The notes below the pieces were generated by a model. That model was given only the letters and a program-made list of their open reading frames with translations. It was not told where the DNA came from and ran no database searches. Position numbers and translations under genes: made by a program. Source: Hymenobacter busanensis (GTDB lineage Bacteria > Bacteroidota > Bacteroidia > Cytophagales > Hymenobacteraceae). Taken from it: 64,000 nt of DNA. Positions 41,968 through 51,612 of this stretch are shown here, piece after piece. How positions within the stretch are numbered: the first letter of the stretch is position 1; every line of letters begins with the position of its first letter. The stretch lies in the NCBI RefSeq assembly GCF_008727865.1, contig NZ_VTWU01000007.1, positions 1-64,000 of the forward strand, in the 5' to 3' direction.

Positions 41968-43827
41968 TTAGCTTTCTTGCAGGGCCAGCTGGTAGGCGTG
42001 GTCGTAGTGCTGGCGCAGGTGGCGCCAGTCGAACTGCTCGGCGGAGCTTTCCACGCGGTTGCGCTGGTTGATTCGCTCCCGCCGGTTCTGGATGACGAAT
42101 TGCCAGAGCATGTTGGTCAGCTCCTCGGCCGATTCGTCGAAGCTCTTTTCCTGTCGCCGGACCACAAAAATGCCCTTGTCTTCGTGGTCGGGCACGGTTT
42201 GCTGCACGTAGTCGCCAAAACCGGAGAGGTCCGATGTAACGGCGGGCACGCCGCGGGCCACGCACTCGAGCGGGGTGTAGCCCCAGGGCTCGTAGTAGCT
42301 CGGGAACACGCCCAGGTGGCAGCCGCGCACAAACTGACCGTAGTCGAGGCCAAACAGGGGCGAGGTGCTCGACACGAAATCGGGGTGATACACGATTTTG
42401 ACGCGGTCGTGGCGGTTGTTCACCAGGTTGGCGCGGCGCACGAAGCCCAGAATGTCGTCGGTAGCGTCGTCGACCAAGTTGTGGGTAACCACCGGCGGCA
42501 GCCGCGAGGTTTTCCAGCTTTGCAGCGTGCGGCGGTAGCGCAGCTTCCAGTAGTCGTCCACAAGGTCGAGCAGGTTGGGCAACTGGTAATCGGTGCTGCT
42601 GGCGGCCTGGTAAAACAGCCGCTCGCCCAACTGCTGCTCAATGGCGCTGCACGTGTCCTGCACTTCGTCGAGCATGGCGCGGCTTTGCAGCACCTCGGGA
42701 TTAATGCTGTGGTAGGGGCGCTTGGTGATGAAAAACATGACCACCTGCCCCTCAATGCCGCTTTGCTGAATGCGGTAGTTGAGCCGGGCCAGGGCTTCCA
42801 GCGTGAGGTCGAAACCCTTGTTGTGGTACTCGTAGCGGCCCGAGGTGAAGAGGTACAGCGTCTTGTCGAGGTCGAAGGAATACGACTGGAAGAAGTGCGC
42901 CATCACGAACTCGTGAATCTTGGCCTTGTACTTCTGGTGCAGGTTCTGAAACTCGTGCAGGGCCACAAACCGCTCGATGTTCAGCCCGTTGGGCAGCACC
43001 GCGTCGGGAATACGGTCGAGCAGGTACATGCACTCGCGCACCGTCAACTCGCTCACGGTGGTAAACACGTGGGCGCCGTGGGCGGCGGCGCGCTCCAGGC
43101 GCACGGCAGTTTCGATGTTGAAGTGCCGGGCCTCGTGCTCCCAGTTCACGTGCAGCAGGTGCTCGTAGAAATTGGGGTCGTTCATGGCCAGGTAGCGGCC
43201 CAGCAGGGTGGCGTGGGTGGTAAAAACCAAGCGCGCCGTAGACTGCTCCCGGCGCAGGGCCGGAATGGCACCGCCCGTCATCCACTCGTGAAAATGCGCC
43301 AGCACCTGCTGCGGCTGGTTGCCGATGGTGTCGGCCTCGGCCACTTCGGTGCAGAGCGCCTGCACAAATACCTTGGCCAGGTGCCCAAACGCCACCACTT
43401 GGTGCAGGAGGTCGTCGTGGTCGGGGGTAGGAATGTGGTGGTTTTGCCAGAGGTCGGCTTTGAGCTGGCCGAGGCGCGAGTAGGCCTGAAACGGCGACAG
43501 CAGCACCACGCGCGGCTTGCCGGTGATGAGCCACTGGCCGTAGTGCACCTCGTAGCCCTGCTCGCGCAGTTGGCGCACGGCGCGGGCCACCGGGTCGCGG
43601 CCGGCGGCCACCTGGGTATCGGTGAAGGGCTCGAACTCGGCCTGCGCTGCCTGCGGAAAATAGGGGCCGAGCAGGCAGTACCGGTCTCCCCAGCCGGCCA
43701 CGGTGGCAGGTACTTTGGAGCGGATAACGGTGTAGATGCCGCCGACTTGGTTACACACTTCCCAGGCGGCTTCTACCAGCAGGGTATTGGGCGCAACGGA
43801 CTCGGGCGCGGAAGAAGGAAGCTGCAT
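41968..43827 (-). CDS. Glycogen synthase, GT3 family
   Basis: 619 residues. This is the eukaryote-like GT3 enzyme, not GlgA (GT5): EAAWEVCNQVGGIYTVIRSK at the N-terminus, HEWMTGGAIPAL, HATLLGRYLAM and the C-terminal YYEPWGYTPLECVARGVPAV, whose two Glu flank the active site. It extends alpha-1,4-glucan from UDP-glucose (possibly ADP-glucose). GT3 enzymes are widespread in Bacteroidota. It lies next to a branching-type GH13 gene on the same strand, separated by a terminator, so the pair forms a storage-polysaccharide locus with separate transcripts. Confidence 0.92.
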   Translation of the reverse strand: MQLPSSAPESVAPNTLLVEAAWEVCNQVGGIYTVIRSKVPATVAGWGDRYCLLGPYFPQAAQAEFEPFTDTQVAAGRDPVARAVRQLREQGYEVHYGQWLITGKPRVVLLSPFQAYSRLGQLKADLWQNHHIPTPDHDDLLHQVVAFGHLAKVFVQALCTEVAEADTIGNQPQQVLAHFHEWMTGGAIPALRREQSTARLVFTTHATLLGRYLAMNDPNFYEHLLHVNWEHEARHFNIETAVRLERAAAHGAHVFTTVSELTVRECMYLLDRIPDAVLPNGLNIERFVALHEFQNLHQKYKAKIHEFVMAHFFQSYSFDLDKTLYLFTSGRYEYHNKGFDLTLEALARLNYRIQQSGIEGQVVMFFITKRPYHSINPEVLQSRAMLDEVQDTCSAIEQQLGERLFYQAASSTDYQLPNLLDLVDDYWKLRYRRTLQSWKTSRLPPVVTHNLVDDATDDILGFVRRANLVNNRHDRVKIVYHPDFVSSTSPLFGLDYGQFVRGCHLGVFPSYYEPWGYTPLECVARGVPAVTSDLSGFGDYVQQTVPDHEDKGIFVVRRQEKSFDESAEELTNMLWQFVIQNRRERINQRNRVESSAEQFDWRHLRQHYDHAYQLALQES

Positions 43828-43891
43828 TCAGAACGGGGGTAAGGCGGATCAGCAGCAAGATGGAGGATTTCCGGCAGTGTTGCGCAGGAAA

Positions 43892-43938
43892 AAACGCGGG
43901 ATTTTACCGGGTTCCGCACTCGGTAAAATCCCGCGTTT
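43892..43938 (-). terminator. Terminator of the GH13 gene
   Basis: Perfect 18-bp stem (43892-43909 with 43921-43938), 11-nt loop; the A-run to the left gives TTTTTT on the minus strand. It lies 28 bp past the GH13 stop codon and separates it from glycogen synthase. Confidence 0.9.
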
Positions 43939-43966
43939 CGTTTGGCCGAAGCCCGGCACGGGCTCC

Positions 43967-45811
43967 TTAGCCGGGCTCCTGCGAAAGAATCAGCACCGAA
44001 TAAGGCGCCAGCCCAACCTCCGCAAACTGGGCGCAGTCGTCGTAGTCGCCGGGCTCGGTTTCGGTGTCAAACGACTCGAAATTGCCGAACTGCTGGTCGT
44101 AGCCCTGCCAGTCGGAATTGAAGCGCACCCGCCAGCGGCCGGCGGCCGGCAGGCCAATGCGGTAGTTTTCCAGCGTCTGGTCGGCGAAGTTGAGCACCAC
44201 CACCACGGTGTCGCCGGGGCCGCCGTCGGCCCAGCGCTGGAAGGCCAGCACCTTCTGCTCGTCGTTGAGGTGCAGCACCTGGGTGTGCTGGCCGAGCAGG
44301 CCGCGGGAATGGCCGTGCCGGTTGCGGCGCAGGGAAATCAGGTCGCGGTAGAGCTGCACCAGCCCGCCGTGCTCGTCGGCACGGGGCCAGTGCAGGGCCT
44401 GGTCGTCGGAGAAAGAGCCGTCGGCGAGAAATTCTTGGCCCTGAAAAATCATGGGAATGCCCGGCGCGGTAAACACCAAAGCCGCGCCCAGCGTGGCGCG
44501 TTTTTTCGGAAACCAGTGCGCCGCGTCGCCGGGCATGATTTCCTCCGGCACCCGCGCCTTGCCGTTGGCCACCTCGTCGTGCGACTCGGTGTAGATGACG
44601 CGCTGGAAGGCGTCGCCGTTGTAGGTCTGGAGCAGCGCCGCCGCCACGGCCGCCATCGAGCGGTCGGCATCGTGGGGCGTGGTGAGGGCCTCGCGCACCG
44701 GGTACACAAAGGCCGCGTCCCACTGCGCCGAAAAGCCCTGGCCGCCGTCTTCGGGTGCTTTGGTGATGTACTCGTTGCCGAGCAGGTCTTCGGCGATGGT
44801 GATTTTCCAGGGCATGCGGGCCCGGATGTCTTCGTTGATCCACTTCATCAGCGCCCAGCCCTCGGGCAAGTCGCGCGCGGGGTCGTTGCTGCCGTCCACG
44901 TTGCGGATGTGGGCAATGGCGTCGGCGCGCAGGCCGTCTACCCGAAACTCGTCGAGCCACATCAGGGCGTTGTCGCGGATGTAGCGGCGCACTTCCTCGC
45001 GGCCGTAGTCGGGGCGGTTGTGGCCCCAGGGCGTTTCGGCGCGCCAGTCGTTGTAGAAGTAAATGCCGCCGCCCTCGTTTTCGTGCCAGCCGTCGAACTG
45101 CCACAGATCCAGGTCGCCGGGCCCAAAGTGGTTGTACACCACGTCGAGCACCACGGCCATGCCGTGCGCGTGGGCGGCTTTCACCAGCTGCTTGAAGGCC
45201 TGGGGCCCGCCGTAGTCGGTTTCGAGGGCGAAGGGGTGGGCGGGATTGTAGCCCCAGGAGCGACTGCCCGGAAACTCGGTGGCCGGCATGATTTCGAGGC
45301 AGTTGATGCCCAAATCGCGCAGGTAAGGCAGCTTGTCCACCACGTCGAGGAACGTGCCGGGGCGCGTGGGGTCGGGGGCGTGAAAGGTGCCCACGTGCAG
45401 CTCGTAAATCATCAGCTCGTTCCAGGCGGGCATCTGAAACTGGTTGTCGCCCCAGTCGAAGGCCGGGTCGTGCACCACCGAGTTGCCGTTGGAGTGGGTC
45501 ACCTCACGGGCGTAGGGGTCGTGGCGCGTCAGCTCGTGGCCGGCGGCGGTTTTCAACCAGAACTTGTACTCGGTGCCGGCCGGCAGGCCGGTTACGGTGG
45601 CGGCCCAGTAGCCATCGGCTTCGTGCTGCAGCGGGTGGGCAGTGGGGTTCCAGTCGTTGAAGGGGCCGACCACGGCTACCGCGGCAGCGTGCGGGGCCCA
45701 CACGCGGAAGGTGGTGCCGGCGGGGTGCAAAATGGCGCCCATGCCAGGGGCAAGGGCCGCCACGGGCGCGGCCGCCTTGCGGCGCGGCGCTTGGGGAGTA
45801 GGAAGAGGCAT
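43967..45811 (-). CDS. CBM48/GH13 alpha-glucan branching-type enzyme
   Basis: 614 residues. After a basic 25-residue start, an N-terminal CBM48/E-set domain (TTFRVWAPHAAAVAVVGPFNDW), then a GH13 barrel with VVLDVVYNHFGPG, DGLRADAIAHIRN (nucleophile Asp, about 298), TIAEDLLGNEYI (acid/base Glu, about 340) and YTESHDEVANGKARVPEE (Asp, about 410). The ESHDEV motif favours branching enzyme over amylase; trehalohydrolase-type GH13 members are an alternative. Cytoplasmic, no signal peptide. With the GT3 synthase it would make branched glycogen. Confidence 0.85.
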   Translation of the reverse strand: MPLPTPQAPRRKAAAPVAALAPGMGAILHPAGTTFRVWAPHAAAVAVVGPFNDWNPTAHPLQHEADGYWAATVTGLPAGTEYKFWLKTAAGHELTRHDPYAREVTHSNGNSVVHDPAFDWGDNQFQMPAWNELMIYELHVGTFHAPDPTRPGTFLDVVDKLPYLRDLGINCLEIMPATEFPGSRSWGYNPAHPFALETDYGGPQAFKQLVKAAHAHGMAVVLDVVYNHFGPGDLDLWQFDGWHENEGGGIYFYNDWRAETPWGHNRPDYGREEVRRYIRDNALMWLDEFRVDGLRADAIAHIRNVDGSNDPARDLPEGWALMKWINEDIRARMPWKITIAEDLLGNEYITKAPEDGGQGFSAQWDAAFVYPVREALTTPHDADRSMAAVAAALLQTYNGDAFQRVIYTESHDEVANGKARVPEEIMPGDAAHWFPKKRATLGAALVFTAPGIPMIFQGQEFLADGSFSDDQALHWPRADEHGGLVQLYRDLISLRRNRHGHSRGLLGQHTQVLHLNDEQKVLAFQRWADGGPGDTVVVVLNFADQTLENYRIGLPAAGRWRVRFNSDWQGYDQQFGNFESFDTETEPGDYDDCAQFAEVGLAPYSVLILSQEPG

Positions 45812-45999
45812 GAGGGTGTTGAAGTGTTGCGGAGCTCCATCTAACTCCCAAGCTCGACCTTAGGTTGTGTACGACGGCCATTAGCCTTCGGTAAGTGCGC
45901 TTGGTGCTGGAATTGATATTAGTTAAATTGAATATAATCTGCCGATCGGTAGCAGGCCACCGCGTCGGGCCGAAGACGGCGCCCACTTTCTGCTTCGCT

Positions 46000-47097
46000 A
46001 TGGAAACCCTCGCCGCTCCCGTCGGCAGTGCCGAAGCTTTTGCCGACCGCCTGCTGCAAGCCACGCTGAGCACCATGGATATGTTCAGCATTTACCTGGG
46101 CGTGCGGCTGAACTACTACCGCGCTTTGGCACACGGGCCTTTAACGGCTGCCGAGTTGGCCGCCCGCACCGGCACCGACGCCCGCTACACCCGCGAGTGG
46201 CTGGAGCAGCAAGCCGTAGCCAAACTGCTGGAAGTAGACGATGCTGCCGCCCCCGAAGCCCAGCGGCGCTTTGCGCTGCCCGCAGCCCAGGCCGAAGTGC
46301 TGACCCGCGAGGACAGTGCGCACTACCTCGCGCCCCTGGCTTTGCTGATGGCCGGCATTGTGCACCCGCTGCCGGCGCTGCTCAACGCCTACCGCCACGG
46401 TAGCGGGGTTGCCTTTGCCGCGTATGGCCCCGACCTGCGCGACGGTCAGGCCGCCCAAAACCGTACTCTTTTCCTGCAGCAGCTAGGCCAGGAATGGTTG
46501 CCCGGCATTGCCGACATCCATGCCCGTTTGCAGGGCAGTCCGCCGGCCCGCGTGGCCGACGTGGGCTGCGGCGCCGCGTGGTCGGGCATCGGCATGGCCC
46601 AGAGCTACCCCACCGTTTACGTCGACGGCTACGACCTCGACGCCGACTCGGTGGCGCTGGCCCAGGCCAACGTGGCCGCCGCCGGCCTCTCTGACCGCGT
46701 GCACGTGGCCCTGCGCGACGCCGCCGAGGCCCCGCTCGACGGCGGCTGCTACGACCTCGTTACGGCCTTCGAGTGCATTCACGACATGGCGCAGCCGGTG
46801 GCCGTGCTGCAGGCCATGCGCCGCTTGGCCGGCAGCCACGGCGCCGTGCTGGTGATGGACGAGCGGGTGGCCGAGACGTTCGACCCGGCGCAGGCCGACG
46901 ACATCGAGCGGCTGATGTACGGGTTCAGCATCCTGCACTGCCTGCCCGTGGGCCGGGCCGACGCGCCTTCGGCCGAAACCGGCACCGTGATGCGCCCGGC
47001 TACGCTGGCGCGCTACGCCCAGCAGGCTGGCTTTTCGCGTACCGAAATTCTGCCCATCGAGCATCCATTTTTCCGCCTCTACCGGCTCTACAACTGA
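46000..47097 (+). CDS. Class I SAM-dependent methyltransferase with winged-helix N-terminus
   Basis: 365 residues from ATG 46000. The N-terminal ~100 residues resemble a winged-helix dimerisation domain (LTAAELAARTGTDARYTREWL), as in small-molecule O-/N-methyltransferases. The SAM-binding loop is VADVGCGAAWSGIGMAQ (about 185), then YDLDADSVALAQANVAAAG and LVTAFECIHDM. The substrate is unknown. An AT-rich stretch (45908-45945) upstream is the probable promoter region, divergent from the GH13 gene. Confidence 0.87.
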   Translation: METLAAPVGSAEAFADRLLQATLSTMDMFSIYLGVRLNYYRALAHGPLTAAELAARTGTDARYTREWLEQQAVAKLLEVDDAAAPEAQRRFALPAAQAEVLTREDSAHYLAPLALLMAGIVHPLPALLNAYRHGSGVAFAAYGPDLRDGQAAQNRTLFLQQLGQEWLPGIADIHARLQGSPPARVADVGCGAAWSGIGMAQSYPTVYVDGYDLDADSVALAQANVAAAGLSDRVHVALRDAAEAPLDGGCYDLVTAFECIHDMAQPVAVLQAMRRLAGSHGAVLVMDERVAETFDPAQADDIERLMYGFSILHCLPVGRADAPSAETGTVMRPATLARYAQQAGFSRTEILPIEHPFFRLYRLYN

Positions 47098-47171
47098 GAA
47101 AAGCGGCTTGCCGGGGCCGAAGCGAGTCCGGGTCGTTGTGCAAGCCACCGATTTTGCCGTGCTTCGGCGCC

Positions 47172-47858
47172 ATGAGTTCCACCCACCCCGCACCCGCCGA
47201 CGAGCGGCTAACGCTTTTCCATCGTCGCCATGCCCGCCGCCAACTGGCCAAGGGGTTCATGCACGTAGCGCCGGCGCTGGTCCTGATCGGTGCCTTGCCC
47301 AACCTGCTCAGCGGCCACGAGGCCTGGACGTGGGTAGCGGCGGCCGAGTGCGTGGTGGGGGCGGCCTACTTGGTGCTGCTGGTGCGGGAGTTGTGGCACT
47401 TGCGGCGCCACCCACACTTGCGCGAGCGAGTGGCGTGGCTGGAACTGGCCGCCGCCGGCATCCTCGCGTTGGAAGGATACCACATCTGGCACCGCCACCA
47501 CGAGGCCGAGCTGACCGGTGCTGCGGTGCGGTTTCACGCCTTGCCGTGGGTGTATGGGGCGGTAGCGGTGCTATTTGTGCTGCTCGCGTTTCACATGCCC
47601 CGCCTCGATGCCCGCCGCTACCTGCACCTGCACGACGACGGCATCAGCTACCGGCTGAAGCCGTTTTCGCGCTCCACTCATTTGTGCTGGATCGAAGTGG
47701 CCGCTATCGAGCCCGTAGGCGAGGCCGACTTGCTGGTGCACTACCACGACGGCCGCCACCGCCGCATTGCGCTGAGTGCCATGCACGACGGTACCGCCCT
47801 GCGCGACAACGTACTGGCCCACGCGGCGCGCTACCAGGCCACTTCAGCGCAGGCATAG
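47172..47858 (+). CDS. Membrane protein with C-terminal PH-like domain, hypothetical
   Basis: 228 residues from ATG 47172, not assigned to a named family. A His/Arg-rich start, then four predicted membrane segments (about 26-44, 48-68, 82-100, 120-140). The remaining ~85 residues are soluble (YLHLHDDGISYRLKPFSRSTHLCWIEVAAIEPV, in two halves) and look like a bacterial PH-type strand pattern. It follows the methyltransferase by 74 bp and converges with the patatin gene, with only 8 bp between the ends. Confidence 0.65.
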   Translation: MSSTHPAPADERLTLFHRRHARRQLAKGFMHVAPALVLIGALPNLLSGHEAWTWVAAAECVVGAAYLVLLVRELWHLRRHPHLRERVAWLELAAAGILALEGYHIWHRHHEAELTGAAVRFHALPWVYGAVAVLFVLLAFHMPRLDARRYLHLHDDGISYRLKPFSRSTHLCWIEVAAIEPVGEADLLVHYHDGRHRRIALSAMHDGTALRDNVLAHAARYQATSAQA

Positions 47859-47866
47859 TCAGGCCG

Positions 47867-50800
47867 CTAGTGGCCGTGGTGGCCGTTGTGCCCGTGCGGG
47901 GCGGGGTGGCGGTGCTGCTGCCGCGCCAAGAAGTCGTGGCCCTGCAGGGTGCGCCGCACGCGCCGAAACCACTCGGCCTTGTCGTGCACGGCACCGGCAT
48001 CCACGGCGGGCAGAATGTCGCGGGCGGCGCAGTAGCCCAAGCGGCGGTAGCTTTCGAACTGGGGCTCGGAGAAGAACTGGTCGGCGGTGGTTTCGTGCGG
48101 GAAGGTGCGGTTCTGGCCCGCGTATTCGCGCACGTCGGCCGATTCGTTGCCGGTGAGGGTGGCCTTGAAATACAGCAGCCAGCCCTGAGCTTCGGGGTGG
48201 TCGGGGTGCCAGTCGGGGTAGCGGATGTGGCCGATGACGGCGTGGGCCAATGCCTGCTCCTGCGTGGGGCGGCGGGCCAATGGCTCGGGGGCGAGGCTGA
48301 TTTCTACCCCAAAATCGACGCGGCAGCGCCGGATGGCGTTGGCCAGGGCCTCGAAGCGGTAATCGGCGTCTTCTTCGGTGTCGCTCACCACAATGTAGCG
48401 GCAGCGGCGGCGCACCAGCTCGTAGAGGCCCAGGTTGTCGAAGTGGCCGCCGTCGGAGAGGTTCACATACTGGTCGTCGGGCTTGGCGCGGCCAAACAAA
48501 TCGGCCAGCAAATACGACAAACCGGTGGGCGGGTCGGCTTGGCGGTAGGCCGTGCCGTGCGGGTTGCCCATCCACCAGCCCAGCCGCACGTTGAACACGG
48601 TGAGCAGAAATGCCGTGACCGGCGACGAGTGGAAGCCTTGGTTGGGGTTGGCGGCGGCCCCGGAAATGGCCAGCGCCGTGGCCAGGCCGGGGCCGTTGTC
48701 GTCGGCGTAGGCGAAATGCTCGGTAGGCCGGAAGCCGTACTCAGGGCGGTGCACGCCGCCGGCTTTGCCCGCCACCGGCACGTCGCGGGAGAAATCGAAC
48801 CCGCAGTACAGCGGCGTAAACACGAAGGACTCGGCCTGGCGGTCTTGCTGGGCCAACTCGCCGTTGCGGGTCACGTTCAGGGTGGTGTTCAGAATGTGCA
48901 GCGGGCCGGTATAGGGCAGGTCGGGCGCTGCCACTGGGTCGGTTACCGCCGGCTGGGTGCGCAGGCTGCTGATTTTGACGTCGTCACGGATGTCGAAGCC
49001 GGTGAAAGGATGGGCCCGCCGCTCGGGGCGGCGGCGCGAAGCGCCGAGGTAGGCGCGCATGAGCCGGTTTTTGTAGAAATGGTGCATCGAAAACTCGTTG
49101 ACGCCGATTCGGGAGGCCAGCAGTGCGCCCAGCGCCAGCAGCACAACCGTGGAAATGAGGGCGCGGATGGTGCTGTGCTCGGTAGGCCAGTAGGTATCGA
49201 GGCGCGCCAGCACCGCCGACACGCCGCAGGCCAGCAGCACCAGCACGCCGGCCAGAAACACGTAGGGCACGGTGCGCGCCACCACATCGTGCCAGCTGCC
49301 GGTGCCTTTGGCACCCGGCTGGGAGGGCGTGGCGGCGCTTTGGGCCATCTGCACGCCTTTGCCCACCAGCGCCAGCCACGCGGCAGTGGTAGCAGGCCAC
49401 AGCGCTGCCGAGCGCACTTCGCCGCTCAGCCACTGCACTGCTACCGGGGCCAGCAGCGTGCCGCCAGCCAGCACCAGCCACGCCAGCGCGGCTTGCTGCG
49501 TCATGGCCCCGAAACGGCCCCACCACTCGCGCCGCTCGTCGGGAAAATTGCGGCCCAGCAGCGCCATGCGCAGAATAGCCGTGATGGAGAGTACCTGCAC
49601 CAGCAGCGGCGGGCCCACTACAAACGCGACGTAAGGGCTGTGAATGTTCCGAAGCACGTGCCACACCGCCACGCAGGCCCCCGTGCCCACATATGCCGCC
49701 ACGAAGCTGCTGACCAACACCGCACCCACATACAGCGCCCAGGCTAGTGCTCCGGCTACCGGCCGGGAGAAGAAACAGCGGTGGTAGCGGCCCACCAAGG
49801 CCACCAACACCAGCATGGCGGTAGCCAGCCCGCACACGTACCAGTAGCCGATGTGCCCAAACGGCAGCGGCTGAAAAAAATACCCCTGGTAAGTAGCCAT
49901 CAGCCCGACGAGTGCCATCATGGCCAGCGTGAGCGAAAACCACCAGCCGCTGTGGCGCGAACCGCGCGCGGCCGTGGCATCGAGGTTGTAGCCAGCGCGC
50001 ATGTGCAGCCCGTTGAGCAAGCCGCCCGCCAGCATCAGCACGGCGGTGAGGGCCAGCCCAACCACCAGCCGCTGCGCAGAGTTTGTGGGTAGAAAAAGGT
50101 TGCTCACCCAGGCGCGGTAGAGCGTCCAGACCAGGGAAAGCAGCCCGCCGAGCACCAGCGCGAGAATCAGCTGGTTGAGCAGGGCGTTGCGCAGCCACGT
50201 GGCGCCCACCGTCCAGGCATCGGTCGATAGAATGCTGGCTTCTGGAGAGAGGTAGTTGCTGTAGCTGCGCAGCCAGCGGATGGGCCGCACTTCTTCGCCG
50301 CGAGGATTGGGGGCCTGGGCCGGGTTGAGGCGGGACTGCACCTGATGGACCGACCCGCTCCGTTTGATCCAGGCCGTGAGCCACGAGCCAATGTAGCCCC
50401 CGCCCGATACGGTGGAGAGGTAATCGAAGTGGGCCAGCCAGCCGCGCTCCGCCAACGCCTGCAGAATGCCCAGGCTATGCGTTGCGCTGCGAATGCCGCC
50501 GCCCGACAGCGCCAGCCCGAGCAGGTTCATTTCCCGCGCCCGCTCCCACGGGTTTGGTTCGCCGGTGGTAGGGGCCGGGGCAGCCGGGGCGGTGTGGGGC
50601 CAAAGCAGGGTGCGGCGTGCGGCTACTTCCGCCAGCTCTTTGTTGAGCACGTGGGCAAAGGGCACGGCGGCTTGCATGGCATCAAGCATATCGGCCAGTT
50701 GCCGGGGTTCGCGCATGAGCACGTCCTCGGCGTGGGCGGCGTGGGTGCTGAGCCAGTGCTTCGCCTTTTCGGGCAGCGTGCCGGCACGTTTGCCGTCTTC

Positions 50801-51283
50801 GAGCGTGTGCATCAGCTCCGCCACCAGCGTTGGGCGAAACCTCAGCACCTTGCCAATATGGTAGCGCAGGGCGGGATAGGCGTAGAGCAGCAGCCGCAAC
50901 TCGCGCCGCCAAAGCGAAGGGGTGCCTTTCTCGGAAGATAATTTCAGGGCGTGCAGCAGGTTTTTGTGGTCGTCGGGAGCGAAACCTACTTCCGAAGACA
51001 GTTCCAGCAGCAGGTGCAAGAGTTCCTGGGTCCGCTCAATAAACTCATTCCACGTCGCTTCGGAGGCTTCCACCAGCTGGCCGTGCAGCTCGGCGGCGCG
51101 CTGGCGCAGCGGCTGGGGCAAGTCGTCCCACGGCGGCAAAGCGGCGGGCTGGCCGTTGCAGAAATCGAGGAGCGTGGCCGGCGCCTTGCCAATGGGTCGA
51201 ACTAGGTGCACCCATTCGAGCCAATCCTGCACGAGGGTGAGGTGCGCGGCAGCCCGGGCCGCTATTTCGGCATTGACATCCAT
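47867..51283 (-). CDS. Large patatin-like phospholipase with membrane insertion
   Basis: 1,138 residues. Residues 1-245 are soluble and helical. The patatin oxyanion motif LALSGGGIRSATHSLG is near 255-270 and the nucleophile segment STVSGGGYIGSW near 290. About 360-740 holds roughly eight membrane segments. The catalytic Asp motif NLSDGGHFDNLGLYELV appears only near 940, so the two halves of the catalytic site are separated by the membrane block. The C-terminus is His-rich. Expected activity: serine lipid acyl hydrolase at a membrane. An in-frame fusion or insertion is not excluded, but the frame is continuous and the composition even. Confidence 0.85.
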   Translation of the reverse strand: MDVNAEIAARAAAHLTLVQDWLEWVHLVRPIGKAPATLLDFCNGQPAALPPWDDLPQPLRQRAAELHGQLVEASEATWNEFIERTQELLHLLLELSSEVGFAPDDHKNLLHALKLSSEKGTPSLWRRELRLLLYAYPALRYHIGKVLRFRPTLVAELMHTLEDGKRAGTLPEKAKHWLSTHAAHAEDVLMREPRQLADMLDAMQAAVPFAHVLNKELAEVAARRTLLWPHTAPAAPAPTTGEPNPWERAREMNLLGLALSGGGIRSATHSLGILQALAERGWLAHFDYLSTVSGGGYIGSWLTAWIKRSGSVHQVQSRLNPAQAPNPRGEEVRPIRWLRSYSNYLSPEASILSTDAWTVGATWLRNALLNQLILALVLGGLLSLVWTLYRAWVSNLFLPTNSAQRLVVGLALTAVLMLAGGLLNGLHMRAGYNLDATAARGSRHSGWWFSLTLAMMALVGLMATYQGYFFQPLPFGHIGYWYVCGLATAMLVLVALVGRYHRCFFSRPVAGALAWALYVGAVLVSSFVAAYVGTGACVAVWHVLRNIHSPYVAFVVGPPLLVQVLSITAILRMALLGRNFPDERREWWGRFGAMTQQAALAWLVLAGGTLLAPVAVQWLSGEVRSAALWPATTAAWLALVGKGVQMAQSAATPSQPGAKGTGSWHDVVARTVPYVFLAGVLVLLACGVSAVLARLDTYWPTEHSTIRALISTVVLLALGALLASRIGVNEFSMHHFYKNRLMRAYLGASRRRPERRAHPFTGFDIRDDVKISSLRTQPAVTDPVAAPDLPYTGPLHILNTTLNVTRNGELAQQDRQAESFVFTPLYCGFDFSRDVPVAGKAGGVHRPEYGFRPTEHFAYADDNGPGLATALAISGAAANPNQGFHSSPVTAFLLTVFNVRLGWWMGNPHGTAYRQADPPTGLSYLLADLFGRAKPDDQYVNLSDGGHFDNLGLYELVRRRCRYIVVSDTEEDADYRFEALANAIRRCRVDFGVEISLAPEPLARRPTQEQALAHAVIGHIRYPDWHPDHPEAQGWLLYFKATLTGNESADVREYAGQNRTFPHETTADQFFSEPQFESYRRLGYCAARDILPAVDAGAVHDKAEWFRRVRRTLQGHDFLARQQHRHPAPHGHNGHHGH

Positions 51284-51612
51284 GGCGAATAGGGGTAAAG
51301 GAAAAACGAATATTGATATTGTTAAAATAAGATATTAATCAGTATTATCTCATAATGAGCCCCTTGCTGAAGATTGTCGTGAGTTGGGAAAACCCGTCCG
51401 TGAAAACCGGGAAAGGCCAACCCACCCGGCTGCGTGCGGTCCGCAACCGGGCCGTTGACCAGTGCAGTCCCAGCTGGCTTCCTGCCTCCATTTCAGCCCC
51501 GATAATTCGATGAGGCAGCCACTGCGTACTATTTTCGCGGCCGAACTCACCCGCGCGGTTGGGTGTTTTCCGGGTATCTATCCTTTTTGCTTCGCTGCCT
51601 GTGCCTCGTCCC
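51284..51612. other. 329-bp divergent intergenic region
   Basis: The first ~70 bp next to the patatin gene are very AT-rich (51300-51355), unlike the GC-rich surroundings, and should hold its promoter. TATTTTCG at 51530-51537 is a possible -7 box for the rightward 127-residue gene. No gene is supported within it. Confidence 0.45.
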
